From Treponema vincentii (GTDB lineage: Bacteria; Spirochaetota; Spirochaetia; Treponematales; Treponemataceae), in the NCBI RefSeq assembly GCF_010365865.1, contig NZ_CP048020.1, forward strand, positions 806,001 through 870,000: a stretch of 64,000 nt of DNA. Direction: 5' to 3'. The position numbers and the translations under genes were made by a program. The notes beneath the pieces are model-generated. The model made no database searches and was not told the DNA's origin. It worked only from the letters and a program-made list of their open reading frames with translations. Position 1 is the stretch's first letter. The number at the start of each line of letters is the position of its first letter. Positions 16,629 through 25,345 of the stretch are shown one piece after another.

Positions 16629-17180
16629 ATGGCTGACGAGCATACAAATTTGACTGATGAGCATGGAATGGATGAAAACATCGGTGTCGATAATCCGGTA
16701 AAGGCTAAAAAGGCGGGGCTTATTCCGACGCTTCTTAAATACATTGCCATTACGCTTGCTGCTTTGATTTTTATCGTAACGGTTGTTGTTATTACGGTTA
16801 ATCTCATGTCAAAGCGAGGGCAATCTCAGTCCGAATACCCCATTGCGGAAGAATACCGCGATTCGCGTGAAATGCTGCAATATTATTCTGCAATCGGTGC
16901 TGTAAAAACATTTACCAAGGATGTTACACCGGGCACCGTTGTCGTCAACGTTGAGCTCGGATATCCGCAAAACGACAAGACAACCTCGCAGGAACTGACG
17001 GCACGGCTGGTTGAATTAAAGGATTTTCTTCGCGGTTATTTCCAAAGCAAAACGATTGCGGAACTGAAGCAAGAAGAGAAAATTAAAATTGAGATACGCA
17101 ATCAAATCAATGACAATATACTATCGAAGTCGAAGATAAAAGCGGTCGCTTTTACTCAATATGATATTATAGAACAATAG
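16629..17180 (+). CDS. fliL: FliL flagellar basal-body-associated protein
   Basis: A 183-residue single-pass inner membrane protein. It has an acidic cytoplasmic N-terminus, a membrane segment (YIAITLAALIFIVTVVVITV, residues about 37-57) and a stomatin-like periplasmic FliL domain. FliL rings surround MotB and stabilise the engaged stator; in Borrelia it also affects flagellar orientation (family knowledge). It has a clear ribosome site (AGGAG at 16615-16619) and lies between motB and fliM, in treponemal order. Confidence 0.92.
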   Translation: MADEHTNLTDEHGMDENIGVDNPVKAKKAGLIPTLLKYIAITLAALIFIVTVVVITVNLMSKRGQSQSEYPIAEEYRDSREMLQYYSAIGAVKTFTKDVTPGTVVVNVELGYPQNDKTTSQELTARLVELKDFLRGYFQSKTIAELKQEEKIKIEIRNQINDNILSKSKIKAVAFTQYDIIEQ

Positions 17181-17187
17181 GGATTGT

Positions 17188-18222
17188 ATGACTGAAGTAT
17201 TATCGCAGGACGAAATAGACCAGCTTCTCACTGCAATCAGCTCAGGGGATACCGAGGCGGAGGAGTTTAGACCGGTTAACGATACGCGCAAAATCAAAAT
17301 TTATGATTTTAAGCGTCCGGATAAATTCTCTAAGGAGCAGATGCGTACCGTTTCAATTATGCATGAAACCTTTGCGCGTTTGACTACTACCGCTCTTTCG
17401 GCTCAGCTGCGGAGCATGGCTCACGTACACGTTGCCTCCGTTGATCAGCTGACGTATGAAGAGTTTATCCGTTCAATCCCTACGCCGACTACGCTGGCCG
17501 TAATTAACATGGATCCGCTGAAGGGAAATGCCGTTTTGGAAATAGACCCTTCCGTTACCTTCTCCATCATCGACCGACTCTTCGGCGGTACGGGACAGGG
17601 CACGATGGTGCAGCGAGAATTAACCGACATCGAAGCCTCTGTTATGGAAGGGGTCATCGTGCGTATTTTGGCGAATATGCGCGAGGCATGGACGCAGGTT
17701 ATCGACTTACGGCCTCGCTTAGGGCAGATTGAAACGAATCCGCAGTTCGCACAGATTGTACCGCCTTCCGAAATGGTTGTTTTGGTAACGCTCGAAACAA
17801 AGGTCGGCGAAGAAGAAGGCATGATGAACTTCTGTATTCCTTACATTACAATTGAGCCGATCATTTCAAAACTTTCCAGCCAGTTCTGGTTCTCGTCGGT
17901 ACGCAGAAGTTCGACAACGCAGTATATGGGCGTACTGAAAGAAAAGCTTTCTACGGTAGATATGGATGTTGTTGCCGAAGTGGGTTCGCTCAAACTGCCG
18001 GTACGGGATGTGCTTAATCTTCGTGCAGGCGATGTGGTACGACTGACTGATACGAGAGTGGGGCATCCGTTTACGCTTAGTGTCGGTAGCAGAAAGAAGT
18101 TCTGGTGTCAGCCCGGCGTTGTGGGAAATAAGGTTGCCGTACAAATATTGGAAAAGATTGAGGATATCAATCAGGATGAATTTGAAGAGCTAAGTGCTGA
18201 TCAGGAGGAATTATATGAGTGA
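17188..18222 (+). CDS. fliM: FliM flagellar motor switch protein
   Basis: A 344-residue C-ring protein. The N-terminal CheY-binding EIDQLL motif (LSQDEIDQLLTAISSGD), the CheC-like middle domain with FSIIDRLFGGTGQG, and the C-terminal SpoA domain (RDVLNLRAGDVVRLTDTR) are all present. Phosphorylated CheY binds the N-terminal peptide to change rotation. The last 8 bases overlap fliY, so the two switch proteins are translationally coupled, matching their complex formation. Confidence 0.97.
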   Translation: MTEVLSQDEIDQLLTAISSGDTEAEEFRPVNDTRKIKIYDFKRPDKFSKEQMRTVSIMHETFARLTTTALSAQLRSMAHVHVASVDQLTYEEFIRSIPTPTTLAVINMDPLKGNAVLEIDPSVTFSIIDRLFGGTGQGTMVQRELTDIEASVMEGVIVRILANMREAWTQVIDLRPRLGQIETNPQFAQIVPPSEMVVLVTLETKVGEEEGMMNFCIPYITIEPIISKLSSQFWFSSVRRSSTTQYMGVLKEKLSTVDMDVVAEVGSLKLPVRDVLNLRAGDVVRLTDTRVGHPFTLSVGSRKKFWCQPGVVGNKVAVQILEKIEDINQDEFEELSADQEELYE

Positions 18223-19351
18223 TGGGTCCATTTCTCAGAACGAAATAGATGCGTTGTTGTCGGGTATGGGTGGTTCCGGGAGTGCGCCTGCGGACGGAGC
18301 GCTTACACCGGCACGTCAAGAAGCCTTACAGAAGTTTTTTGACGGGAATGTTCTCGCACTCTCTGCGAATCTGGATTCAATGACCGGCAAAACCGTCTCC
18401 GTGTCCAATCCTGTCATCGAACTGAGTGGTCGTGAAGCCTTTTTGCAGAAAGTGCCGGATATGGCGGTCGCCGTTACCATTGATTTTGACGGAGCGCTGA
18501 CGGGCGATCACCTGTTCGTATTGGCTCCCGAATTCGCCGAAAAGCTGGTAGGTCTCGTAAACAATGAGGAGAGCGTTACAATTGACGATATGGCTCTTTC
18601 CGTTATCAGTGAAACAATTGCGCAATACGTCGGAAAAGAAATCAGTGCGTTTGACGGTCAAGATATTAAAGGTGTTACTAATATGCCTGCTGAGGCTCAT
18701 CATGTACCTAAAGCAATGGTACGGCTTTCGCAGGACTTTGCACTTTTAACATATTCGGTTACAATTGATGGGACAGCCTTCAATTTATGGGAGATTATCG
18801 CAAAAAAAACAGCGGAACAAATTGCTGATAAATTAAATAAAACGGCAAGTGATCCGCAGGTAGCGCCTGTGCAACCTATTCCGGTACAGGCTACTCCTGA
18901 GCAAGGAGGCGCAATGGGGGCAATGAATATGCCGATGAATGGAATGCCACAAATGGGGCAGCAACCGATGGGTATGGGAATGCAAATGCAAAGTAGTGCA
19001 CAGGCTCAGGGCGGAATGGTGATGCCCGGTATGAATCCGAATGTGCAGTCCGTACAGTTTTCCCCTCTCCTTAACGGGGTAACCGAAGCGGAACAGGGAA
19101 ATATCGGACTGATTATGGACGTGTTCATGGAGATGACCGTCGAACTCGGGCGTACCCGCAAGATGATTAAAGAAATTTTAAGTATGGGTGAAGGTCATAT
19201 TATCGAATTGGATAAGCTTGCCGGTGAGCCGGTGGATATCTTAGTGAATCATAAACCGATTGCAAAAGGGGAAGTTGTCGTTATCGATGAAAATTTCGGT
19301 GTTCGTGTTACCGAAATTTTGTCACCGGCTGAACGTATCAGCGATACATAG
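18215..19351 (+). CDS. fliY: FliY/FliN flagellar motor switch phosphatase-type protein
   Basis: A 378-residue C-ring protein. It opens with a FliM-like peptide (SDGSISQNEIDALLSGMGG), followed by a CheC/FliY-like domain and, at the C-terminus, the FliN SpoA domain (ILSMGEGHIIELDKLAGEPV, then DILVNHKPIAKGEVVVIDE). Between them is a Met/Gln/Gly-rich linker (residues about 234-280). ATG at 18215 follows AGGAGGA and lies inside fliM. T. pallidum carries the same gene as fliY. CheY-P phosphatase residues cannot be confirmed by eye. Confidence 0.94.
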   Translation: MSDGSISQNEIDALLSGMGGSGSAPADGALTPARQEALQKFFDGNVLALSANLDSMTGKTVSVSNPVIELSGREAFLQKVPDMAVAVTIDFDGALTGDHLFVLAPEFAEKLVGLVNNEESVTIDDMALSVISETIAQYVGKEISAFDGQDIKGVTNMPAEAHHVPKAMVRLSQDFALLTYSVTIDGTAFNLWEIIAKKTAEQIADKLNKTASDPQVAPVQPIPVQATPEQGGAMGAMNMPMNGMPQMGQQPMGMGMQMQSSAQAQGGMVMPGMNPNVQSVQFSPLLNGVTEAEQGNIGLIMDVFMEMTVELGRTRKMIKEILSMGEGHIIELDKLAGEPVDILVNHKPIAKGEVVVIDENFGVRVTEILSPAERISDT

Positions 19352-19366
19352 TCGATTTATTGCGAA

Positions 19367-19391
19367 CCTCTAAAAGCAAAGTTTTTAGAGG
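19367..19391 (+). repeat. Intercistronic hairpin between fliY and fliO
   Basis: CCTCTAAAA and TTTTTAGAGG pair around GCAAAG. The same AAAAGCAAAGTTTTT core with CTC/GAG arms occurs at 60475-60507. There is no T-run after it, so it is more likely an mRNA stability or attenuation structure than a strong terminator. Confidence 0.5.
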
Positions 19392-19436
19392 CTTCCTACT
19401 ATCTTTCAGAACGAAAGCGGGCATTGGGTGGGGGAA

Positions 19437-20114
19437 ATGCATAAAGATTCGTATAAAGTAATACTCTTCTCTTTTCTTTTGATCTGCGGCGCCGTGCGTG
19501 CGTTTGCGGATGATGCCGTTGCGGCGGCCGATAATGATTTATCTGTCACACATGGAGAAACCTCAATCGTGTTGCAGACGGATGAAACGGCGCTGCCGGT
19601 ACAAGATGTTCCCACGCCGCGTACTTCAAGAAGTTCAACTTTTTCTCTGTTATTGCAGCTCATTATATCCTTAGCAGCTGTGTGTATGCTCATTTACGGA
19701 GTGCTGTATTTTATTCGCCGTTCAAAGCAATTTACCGCCGGCGATGATCCTTTTTTAAAAAACGTCGCAAATTTGCCGCTCGCACCTAATAAAACTCTGT
19801 ATATTGTAACCCTTATCGATAAAGCCTATTTGATCGGCGCTTCGGATGCTTCATTGTCGCTGATTGCGGAAATCACCGATAAAGAACTGATCGATGCGAT
19901 GAATCTGCATGCGGCACAAACGGCCGGTCCGAAGCAAAGCTTCAGTTCATTACTCCATACCTTTTTCCCTGCGGCAAAACCCAAAGAAGCGGATGCTAAT
20001 CCTTTCGATTCGTTTTTAGCCAAGCAGCGTGGACGTCTGCAAAACTCAAGCGCGGCACAGGAAGGTGAAACCCCGCAAGGAGCGGAATACGACACGGGGA
20101 GGGAAGGCCGATGA
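19437..20114 (+). CDS. fliO: FliO flagellar biosynthesis protein (FliZ/FliO family)
   Basis: A membrane protein of about 225 residues that helps assemble the FliP ring of the flagellar export gate. It has a signal peptide (ILFSFLLICGAVRAFA), a periplasmic Asp-rich stretch, a single membrane helix (LLLQLIISLAAVCMLIYGVL, residues about 72-93) and a cytoplasmic FliO domain with LAPNKTLYIVTLIDKAYLIG. ATG at 19437 was chosen; GTG at 19428 is possible and both share the GGGTGGGGG stretch. The end overlaps fliP by 4 bases (ATGA). Confidence 0.88.
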   Translation: MHKDSYKVILFSFLLICGAVRAFADDAVAAADNDLSVTHGETSIVLQTDETALPVQDVPTPRTSRSSTFSLLLQLIISLAAVCMLIYGVLYFIRRSKQFTAGDDPFLKNVANLPLAPNKTLYIVTLIDKAYLIGASDASLSLIAEITDKELIDAMNLHAAQTAGPKQSFSSLLHTFFPAAKPKEADANPFDSFLAKQRGRLQNSSAAQEGETPQGAEYDTGREGR

Positions 20115-20920
20115 AAAAACTTGCAATAGGTATTGCCTGCATCTGCCTGTTTTGTATCCCCGCAACGCTGTCCGCACAGAGTAATACCGGTACTTCACAG
20201 ACCGGCCGTACCGAAATAGATGCAACGCGTGAGACGACCCGCGTGCCTTTTGTCAATCTGAATATCCGCGAACCTCAGAATAATCGGGAAGTAGCGTTTT
20301 CCATTCAGCTGCTCCTTTTAATAACGCTGATTACCCTTGCGCCGAGCATTCTCCTTTTGACGACGTCGTTCTTACGGCTCAGTATTGCGCTTGATTTTAT
20401 TAAACGCGCGCTGTCGCTGCAGCAGGTGCCGCCTACGCAGGTACTCAACGGCATTGCACTCTTTTTGACGATTTTTATTATGTGGCCGACATTTACGGAC
20501 ATATACAATAAGTCCTTTAAACCGATGGCGGACGGGCAAATCAATATCGAAACCGCCTATACCGAAGCGGAAAAACCGTTGCGTCTTTTTATGTATAAGC
20601 AGATGGCGCATGATCCCTCTCATATCAGACTCTGTATGTCGCTTGCCCGTATGGAGAAGCCTAATACGCTCGCCGACGTTCCTACGCATGTGTTAATCCC
20701 TGCATTTATCCTGCACGAGCTGACTGTCGCTTTCCAGATTGGTATATTCCTCTATCTGCCGTTCATCATCATCGACATGGTTGTCGCGAGTATCCTGATG
20801 TCGATGGGTATGATTATGTTGCCGCCGGTACAGATTTCGATGCCGTTTAAGCTGATTTTATTTGTGCTGGTGGACGGTTGGAATTTATTGGTCGGTCAGC
20901 TCTTTCAGTCATTCTTGTAG
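20111..20920 (+). CDS. fliP: FliP flagellar export gate protein
   Basis: A 269-residue core export-gate subunit (FliP5FliR1FliQ4). It has a cleavable signal (LAIGIACICLFCIPATLSA) and the family signature FLRLSIALDFIKRALSLQQV, then the large periplasmic loop and LMSMGMIMLPPVQISMPFKL. FliP is among the most conserved flagellar proteins and length is as expected. It overlaps fliO and is followed by a 70-base gap holding a small hairpin before fliQ. Confidence 0.97.
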   Translation: MKKLAIGIACICLFCIPATLSAQSNTGTSQTGRTEIDATRETTRVPFVNLNIREPQNNREVAFSIQLLLLITLITLAPSILLLTTSFLRLSIALDFIKRALSLQQVPPTQVLNGIALFLTIFIMWPTFTDIYNKSFKPMADGQINIETAYTEAEKPLRLFMYKQMAHDPSHIRLCMSLARMEKPNTLADVPTHVLIPAFILHELTVAFQIGIFLYLPFIIIDMVVASILMSMGMIMLPPVQISMPFKLILFVLVDGWNLLVGQLFQSFL

Positions 20921-20940
20921 GAGAGTTGGTGCATCCAAAA

Positions 20941-20961
20941 CTCTAACCGGCGTTTTTAGAG
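20941..20961 (+). repeat. Small intercistronic hairpin between fliP and fliQ
   Basis: CTCTAA (20941-20946) pairs with TTAGAG (20956-20961) around CCGGCGTTT. It resembles the fliY/fliO hairpin arms. It may set relative FliP/FliQ dosage. Confidence 0.35.
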
Positions 20962-20990
20962 ACGTTCATTTATAAAAAGGAGGAAAAACG

Positions 20991-21263
20991 ATGAGTATCG
21001 GGATGATTGTCAATCTCTTGCGCGAGGGTATTTTCCAGGTATTTATATTAGCCGCCCCCGTTTTGCTGGCGGCATTGGTTGTCGGCTTAATCGTAGCGAT
21101 TTTTCAGGCGACTACCTCCATTCAGGAACAGACGCTCACCTTTGTGCCGAAGATTTTGACGATTTTGGGTATGCTTGCGCTTTTGGGTGGGTGGATGTTC
21201 AGTGTATTACGGGATTATACCGTTCGCCTTTTCGACATTATTCCTCAGCTGGTGCAAGGTTAG
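20991..21263 (+). CDS. fliQ: FliQ flagellar export gate protein
   Basis: A 90-residue protein with two membrane helices (VFILAAPVLLAALVVGLIVA and ILTILGMLALLGGWMFSVL) and the conserved IFQATTSIQEQTLTFVPKI between them. FliQ packs around the FliP/FliR core of the export gate. It starts after a strong AAAGGAGG (20977-20984). Full length. Confidence 0.96.
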   Translation: MSIGMIVNLLREGIFQVFILAAPVLLAALVVGLIVAIFQATTSIQEQTLTFVPKILTILGMLALLGGWMFSVLRDYTVRLFDIIPQLVQG

Positions 21264-21286
21264 GTAACTTATAGGCGGCGCGAGTA

Positions 21287-22087
21287 ATGGATCCTAACCC
21301 CTTCTCCTTTTTACTGGTTAAAGCTCCTCTCTTTTTTTTGGTATGCGTGCGGGTATTCGCGATGATTTCCACGACGCCGCTCCTTTCGACGAGGGCGGTA
21401 CCGCGTATTGCAAAAATTTCGCTGGCGGGCTTAATCGGCTTCTTAGTGATGCCGGTCGCCTACGGTTCCCCGCTGGATATACAGGGCTTCAATCTTGACT
21501 ATGCGCTGCTGGTTGTCGGCGAAGCGCTGCTCGGAGTGCTGACGGGCTTTTTTATCAGCATTATCTTTGCCTCGTTCAGCACGGCAGGGCAGTTTTTTTC
21601 GTATCAGATGGGGTTCGGCGTATCGGAAGTGTATGATGCGCTTGCTCAAATTGAAAACCCGCTGATGGGGCAGTTCTTAAACTTTATCGCTGTGCTGATC
21701 TTTTTGCAGATTAAGGGATTCCAGACGCTGTTTTTAGGCGGCGTACTCCGCAGCTTTCAGTCGATCAACTGCTTTATGTTCTTGCAAAAACGAGAATTGA
21801 TTTCCTCGTTCCTTGTGACGAACCTTAGCAGCCTTTTTTTAAATGCGATGATGATTGCAATGCCGGTGATGGGGACACTCTTTTTAGTGCATGTTTCGAT
21901 GGGGCTCTTGTCAAAGGCCGCGCCGCAGATGAACCTCTTGTCGGAAGGCTTCCCGATAACGATTTTGCTCACCTTTTTCCTTTTAACCGTGTCGCTGCCG
22001 TTTATGGCAAATTTCTTTGTGCGGATTATGGAAAACGGATTTGCGGCCTTTGAAAGCCTGCTTATCCGCGCTGGCGGGGGTATCTAG
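21287..22087 (+). CDS. fliR: FliR flagellar export gate protein
   Basis: A 266-residue export-gate subunit with about six membrane segments. Family motifs are [20 protein letters not shown] at the N-terminus and [20 protein letters not shown] in the middle, which is the FliR plug-side segment. It ends 1 base before flhB. FliR and FlhB cooperate (and are fused in some clostridia), consistent with the tight spacing. Confidence 0.96.
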   Translation: MDPNPFSFLLVKAPLFFLVCVRVFAMISTTPLLSTRAVPRIAKISLAGLIGFLVMPVAYGSPLDIQGFNLDYALLVVGEALLGVLTGFFISIIFASFSTAGQFFSYQMGFGVSEVYDALAQIENPLMGQFLNFIAVLIFLQIKGFQTLFLGGVLRSFQSINCFMFLQKRELISSFLVTNLSSLFLNAMMIAMPVMGTLFLVHVSMGLLSKAAPQMNLLSEGFPITILLTFFLLTVSLPFMANFFVRIMENGFAAFESLLIRAGGGI

Positions 22088-22088
22088 T

Positions 22089-23240
22089 ATGCAGAAACTC
22101 GCGATAGAGGCTGCCAGCGGATATAGTGAGCGGAACTTTTTTATCGACTTGCAGTGGTTTGCCGCAGAGGACGAAGGGCGTACCGAAGATCCAACCGACT
22201 ATAAAATACGCAAGGCTCGTGAAGAAGGGCGTGTTGCAAAAAGTCAGGATATCAACGCTGCATTGGTACTGCTATTCCCCGCCGGTGCACTGATCTTTCT
22301 TTCCTCCTTTTTTTTGGAAGAATGTATGGAAATTCTCCGCTTCTTTTTTTTGCGGAGCACACAGGCGGATATCCGAAGCGGTATGTGGTTCGGTATCTTT
22401 GTGCAATATTTTTTAAAGCTTGCCCTTCCACTTGCTCTTATCGCTATGATTGCAGGCGTGATTGCCAATGTTCTTCAAAACAACGGTTTTTTATTTTCTA
22501 CCAAACCTATTCAGCCTCAATTCAACAAGATTGTCCCCGACTTTATCCGTTTTTTTAAACGGGCGCTTTTTTCTACCGAAGGCTTGTTCAATTTTGCGAA
22601 GTCGTTGACAAAGGTTGTCGTGCTGGTGTTCGTTGCCTTTTTAATGATACGGGCAAACCTTCCCCATTTTATTGAGCTGTTGACGGTGAGCTTTCCGCAA
22701 GCGATCTTTTTTATTGCAGGAGTCGCGGCAAAACTGCTTGCAACTGCTGCATTGTTACTGCTGATTCTTGCAATTCCCGATTATTTTTTCCAGCGCAAGC
22801 AATTTATCGATTCGCTGAAGATGACAAAGCAGGAAATAAAAGAAGAATACAAGGAATTGGAAGGAGACCCGCAGGTCAAAGGGCGAATCAGGCAACAAAT
22901 GCAGGCAATTCTATCTCAAAATGCAATCCGCAATGTCCCTAAGGCTGATGTCGTTATTACGAACCCGACGCACTTTGCAATCGCAATGCAGTGGGATTCA
23001 AAAACAATGGCGGCGCCGATGGTGCTGGCAAAGGGTGCCGATGCGATGGCGCAGAAAATAAAGGCGATTGCCCGCGAGCATAATATTCCTTTAATAGAAA
23101 ACAAACCGCTTGCCCGTGCGCTCTATGCTAAAGTCCAAATCGGTGATATAATACCGGAGGAATATTATCGGGCGCTCTCATTGGTGTTCGCAGAAGTATA
23201 TACCCTCAACAACAAAAAACAGGAATTTTATAGAAGATAA
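22089..23240 (+). CDS. flhB: FlhB flagellar export specificity switch protein
   Basis: A 383-residue gate protein. It has four membrane segments in the first 215 residues and a cytoplasmic FlhBC domain with the self-cleaving NPTH motif (VVITNPTHFAIAMQWD). Cleavage between Asn and Pro, triggered through FliK, changes export from hook to filament. The opening EDEGRTEDPTDYKIRKAREE matches the family's 'K-T-E-x-P-T-x-x-K' start. ATG at 22089 immediately follows the fliR stop. Confidence 0.97.
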   Translation: MQKLAIEAASGYSERNFFIDLQWFAAEDEGRTEDPTDYKIRKAREEGRVAKSQDINAALVLLFPAGALIFLSSFFLEECMEILRFFFLRSTQADIRSGMWFGIFVQYFLKLALPLALIAMIAGVIANVLQNNGFLFSTKPIQPQFNKIVPDFIRFFKRALFSTEGLFNFAKSLTKVVVLVFVAFLMIRANLPHFIELLTVSFPQAIFFIAGVAAKLLATAALLLLILAIPDYFFQRKQFIDSLKMTKQEIKEEYKELEGDPQVKGRIRQQMQAILSQNAIRNVPKADVVITNPTHFAIAMQWDSKTMAAPMVLAKGADAMAQKIKAIAREHNIPLIENKPLARALYAKVQIGDIIPEEYYRALSLVFAEVYTLNNKKQEFYRR

Positions 23241-23242
23241 TC

Positions 23243-25345
23243 ATGGCAGCAAAAAAGTATAATATCGATATCGCAGTTGCATTTACCGTCATTCTCATGG
23301 TGCTGATGTTTATCATCCCGCTTCCCACCGTGCTGCTTGATTTTTTTATGGCGCTGAACCTCACGTTCAGTTTGGTCGTATTGTTGATTGTATTATTCAC
23401 TGCGCGCGCTACCGACTTTTCGGTCTTCCCTTCATTATTGTTGCTTAGTACCATCTTCGGATTAGTATTGAACGTATCCTCCACACGGTTAATCCTTTCC
23501 AAGGGGGAAGCCTTTGACGGTGCGATGATACGGGCGTTCAGCTCTTTCGTTATCGGTGCATCGGGTAATCAAGGCCTCGTTATCGGGTTTGTCATCTTTA
23601 TCATCCTTATTGCAGTGCAGGCCTTTGTTATTACGAAAGGCGCCAAGCGGGTCGCAGAGGTTTCCGCCCGTTTTAAACTCGATTCTCATCCGACCAAGAG
23701 TATGTCGATCGACGCCGAATATAACGCAGGCATTATTACCGACGAAGAAGCTCGGCAGAAGAAAGCACAGTTGCAGCGGGAAGATGATTTTTACGGTGCG
23801 ATGGACGGTGCAAATCAGTTTGTGTCCGGTAACGTAAAAGTCGGTATTTTTATTACGGTTATCAATGTTATTGCCGGTTTGATTATCGGAATGGTGTTCC
23901 GGCAGGAGCCTTTTTCCAATGCGCTGCGCACCTATACGACTCTGACGATAGGAGATGGATTGCTGGCGCAGCTGCCTTCGCTCTTTTTGTCGGTAGCGAC
24001 CGGCTTGCTTGTTACCCGTATGATCGACGAGGGGTCATTCGGGCAGGACATCAAAAAGCAGTTTTCTCAAATCGGTTGGATTTACTTTGTTGCGGCAGGT
24101 ACACTGGCTATTATGGGTGTGCTCCCCGGCTTTCCCCATGTTGTCTTATTTATTATCGCGTTTGTTTTGGCATTTGTCGGATGGCGAATTCTCAAGGCTG
24201 AACAACTGTACAAACAAACTGCAAAAGAAAAACAAGCAACGCAAAAGCAAGGAGGCCAGCAGCGCGGCGGCTCCGGAGGAGAACCTGCGCAGGGAGAAAT
24301 CGCACCCATTGTACCGCTCGATCCGCTGTCCTTGGAACTGGGCTATGCGTTAATTCCGCTTGTCGATAAGGACAAGGGTGCGGAACTGCTCGAACGTATT
24401 ACGCGCATCCGTCGGGAAGCTGCGCTTGACCTCGGGTTGGTTGCCCCGCGTATCCGCATTATCGATAATATGCGGCTTGAGCCGAGCGAATACTGCTTTA
24501 AAATTAAAGGCGTCGAAGTAGCGCGGGGTAAGATACGCATGGGCTGGTACCTCGGAATAAACCCCGGCGGCGTTTCCGAAGAAATACCCGGCGAACGCAC
24601 CGTCGACCCAACCTTCGGTTTACCTGCAGTGTGGATATCCGAAGAAAACCGCGACCGAGCAGAGCGCGCCGGCTATACGGTGGTAGATCCGCCTGCGATT
24701 ATTGCGACGCACCTCACCGAGGTAATTAAAAAGCATGCAGCCGAAATTCTCGGGCGGCAGGAAGTGCAGGGTATTATGGATGCGTTGCGCAAGGATTATC
24801 CGGCGGTTATCGATGAAGCGGCAAAAGTGTGCAGCCTTGGCGAGGTACAAAAAGTGCTGCAAGGCCTCTTGCGGGAACAGGTTTCCATCCGCAATACGAT
24901 CGTTATTTTGGAAACGCTTGCGGATTTCCGACCGATTACTTCCGATGTTTCCCTCCTTGTTGAAAAGGTGCGACAGGCGCTCGGTAGACAGATATGCTTA
25001 CAGTATGCCGATGAAAATAAAACACTCCATGTGCTGACGATTGAACCGTCACTTGCTCAAAAAATTATCGAAAGCAGAATAGATACGGTAAATGGGCCGA
25101 TGGCGGCACTTGAACCGTCCGAGCAGCGGATGTGGATACGCTCTCTTATTCAAGCTGTTACAACCGTGCAAAAAAATGGCTTTCTGCCGATTGTATTGGC
25201 GCCCGAAGCTTCTGCTCGCATTTTGATTAAAAATTCAACCGATAGGGAGATCCCCGATTTAGTTGTGCTCTCCATTCCCGAGATTTCGAAGGATATACAA
25301 GTTGAAGTAATCGGTGAGATTAAGTTGGAACAGGATAAAAACTAA
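23243..25345 (+). CDS. flhA: FlhA flagellar export gate protein
   Basis: A 700-residue largest export-gate component. Eight membrane segments fill the N-terminal half, with the FHIPEP signature region (FSVFPSLLLLSTIFGLVLNV, STRLIL, then GNQGLVIGFVIFIIL). A Gly/Gln-rich linker at residues about 330-352 leads to the cytoplasmic ring domain that docks chaperone-substrate complexes. The start is 2 bases after flhB, and the stop overlaps the flhF ATG. Confidence 0.97.
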   Translation: MAAKKYNIDIAVAFTVILMVLMFIIPLPTVLLDFFMALNLTFSLVVLLIVLFTARATDFSVFPSLLLLSTIFGLVLNVSSTRLILSKGEAFDGAMIRAFSSFVIGASGNQGLVIGFVIFIILIAVQAFVITKGAKRVAEVSARFKLDSHPTKSMSIDAEYNAGIITDEEARQKKAQLQREDDFYGAMDGANQFVSGNVKVGIFITVINVIAGLIIGMVFRQEPFSNALRTYTTLTIGDGLLAQLPSLFLSVATGLLVTRMIDEGSFGQDIKKQFSQIGWIYFVAAGTLAIMGVLPGFPHVVLFIIAFVLAFVGWRILKAEQLYKQTAKEKQATQKQGGQQRGGSGGEPAQGEIAPIVPLDPLSLELGYALIPLVDKDKGAELLERITRIRREAALDLGLVAPRIRIIDNMRLEPSEYCFKIKGVEVARGKIRMGWYLGINPGGVSEEIPGERTVDPTFGLPAVWISEENRDRAERAGYTVVDPPAIIATHLTEVIKKHAAEILGRQEVQGIMDALRKDYPAVIDEAAKVCSLGEVQKVLQGLLREQVSIRNTIVILETLADFRPITSDVSLLVEKVRQALGRQICLQYADENKTLHVLTIEPSLAQKIIESRIDTVNGPMAALEPSEQRMWIRSLIQAVTTVQKNGFLPIVLAPEASARILIKNSTDREIPDLVVLSIPEISKDIQVEVIGEIKLEQDKN

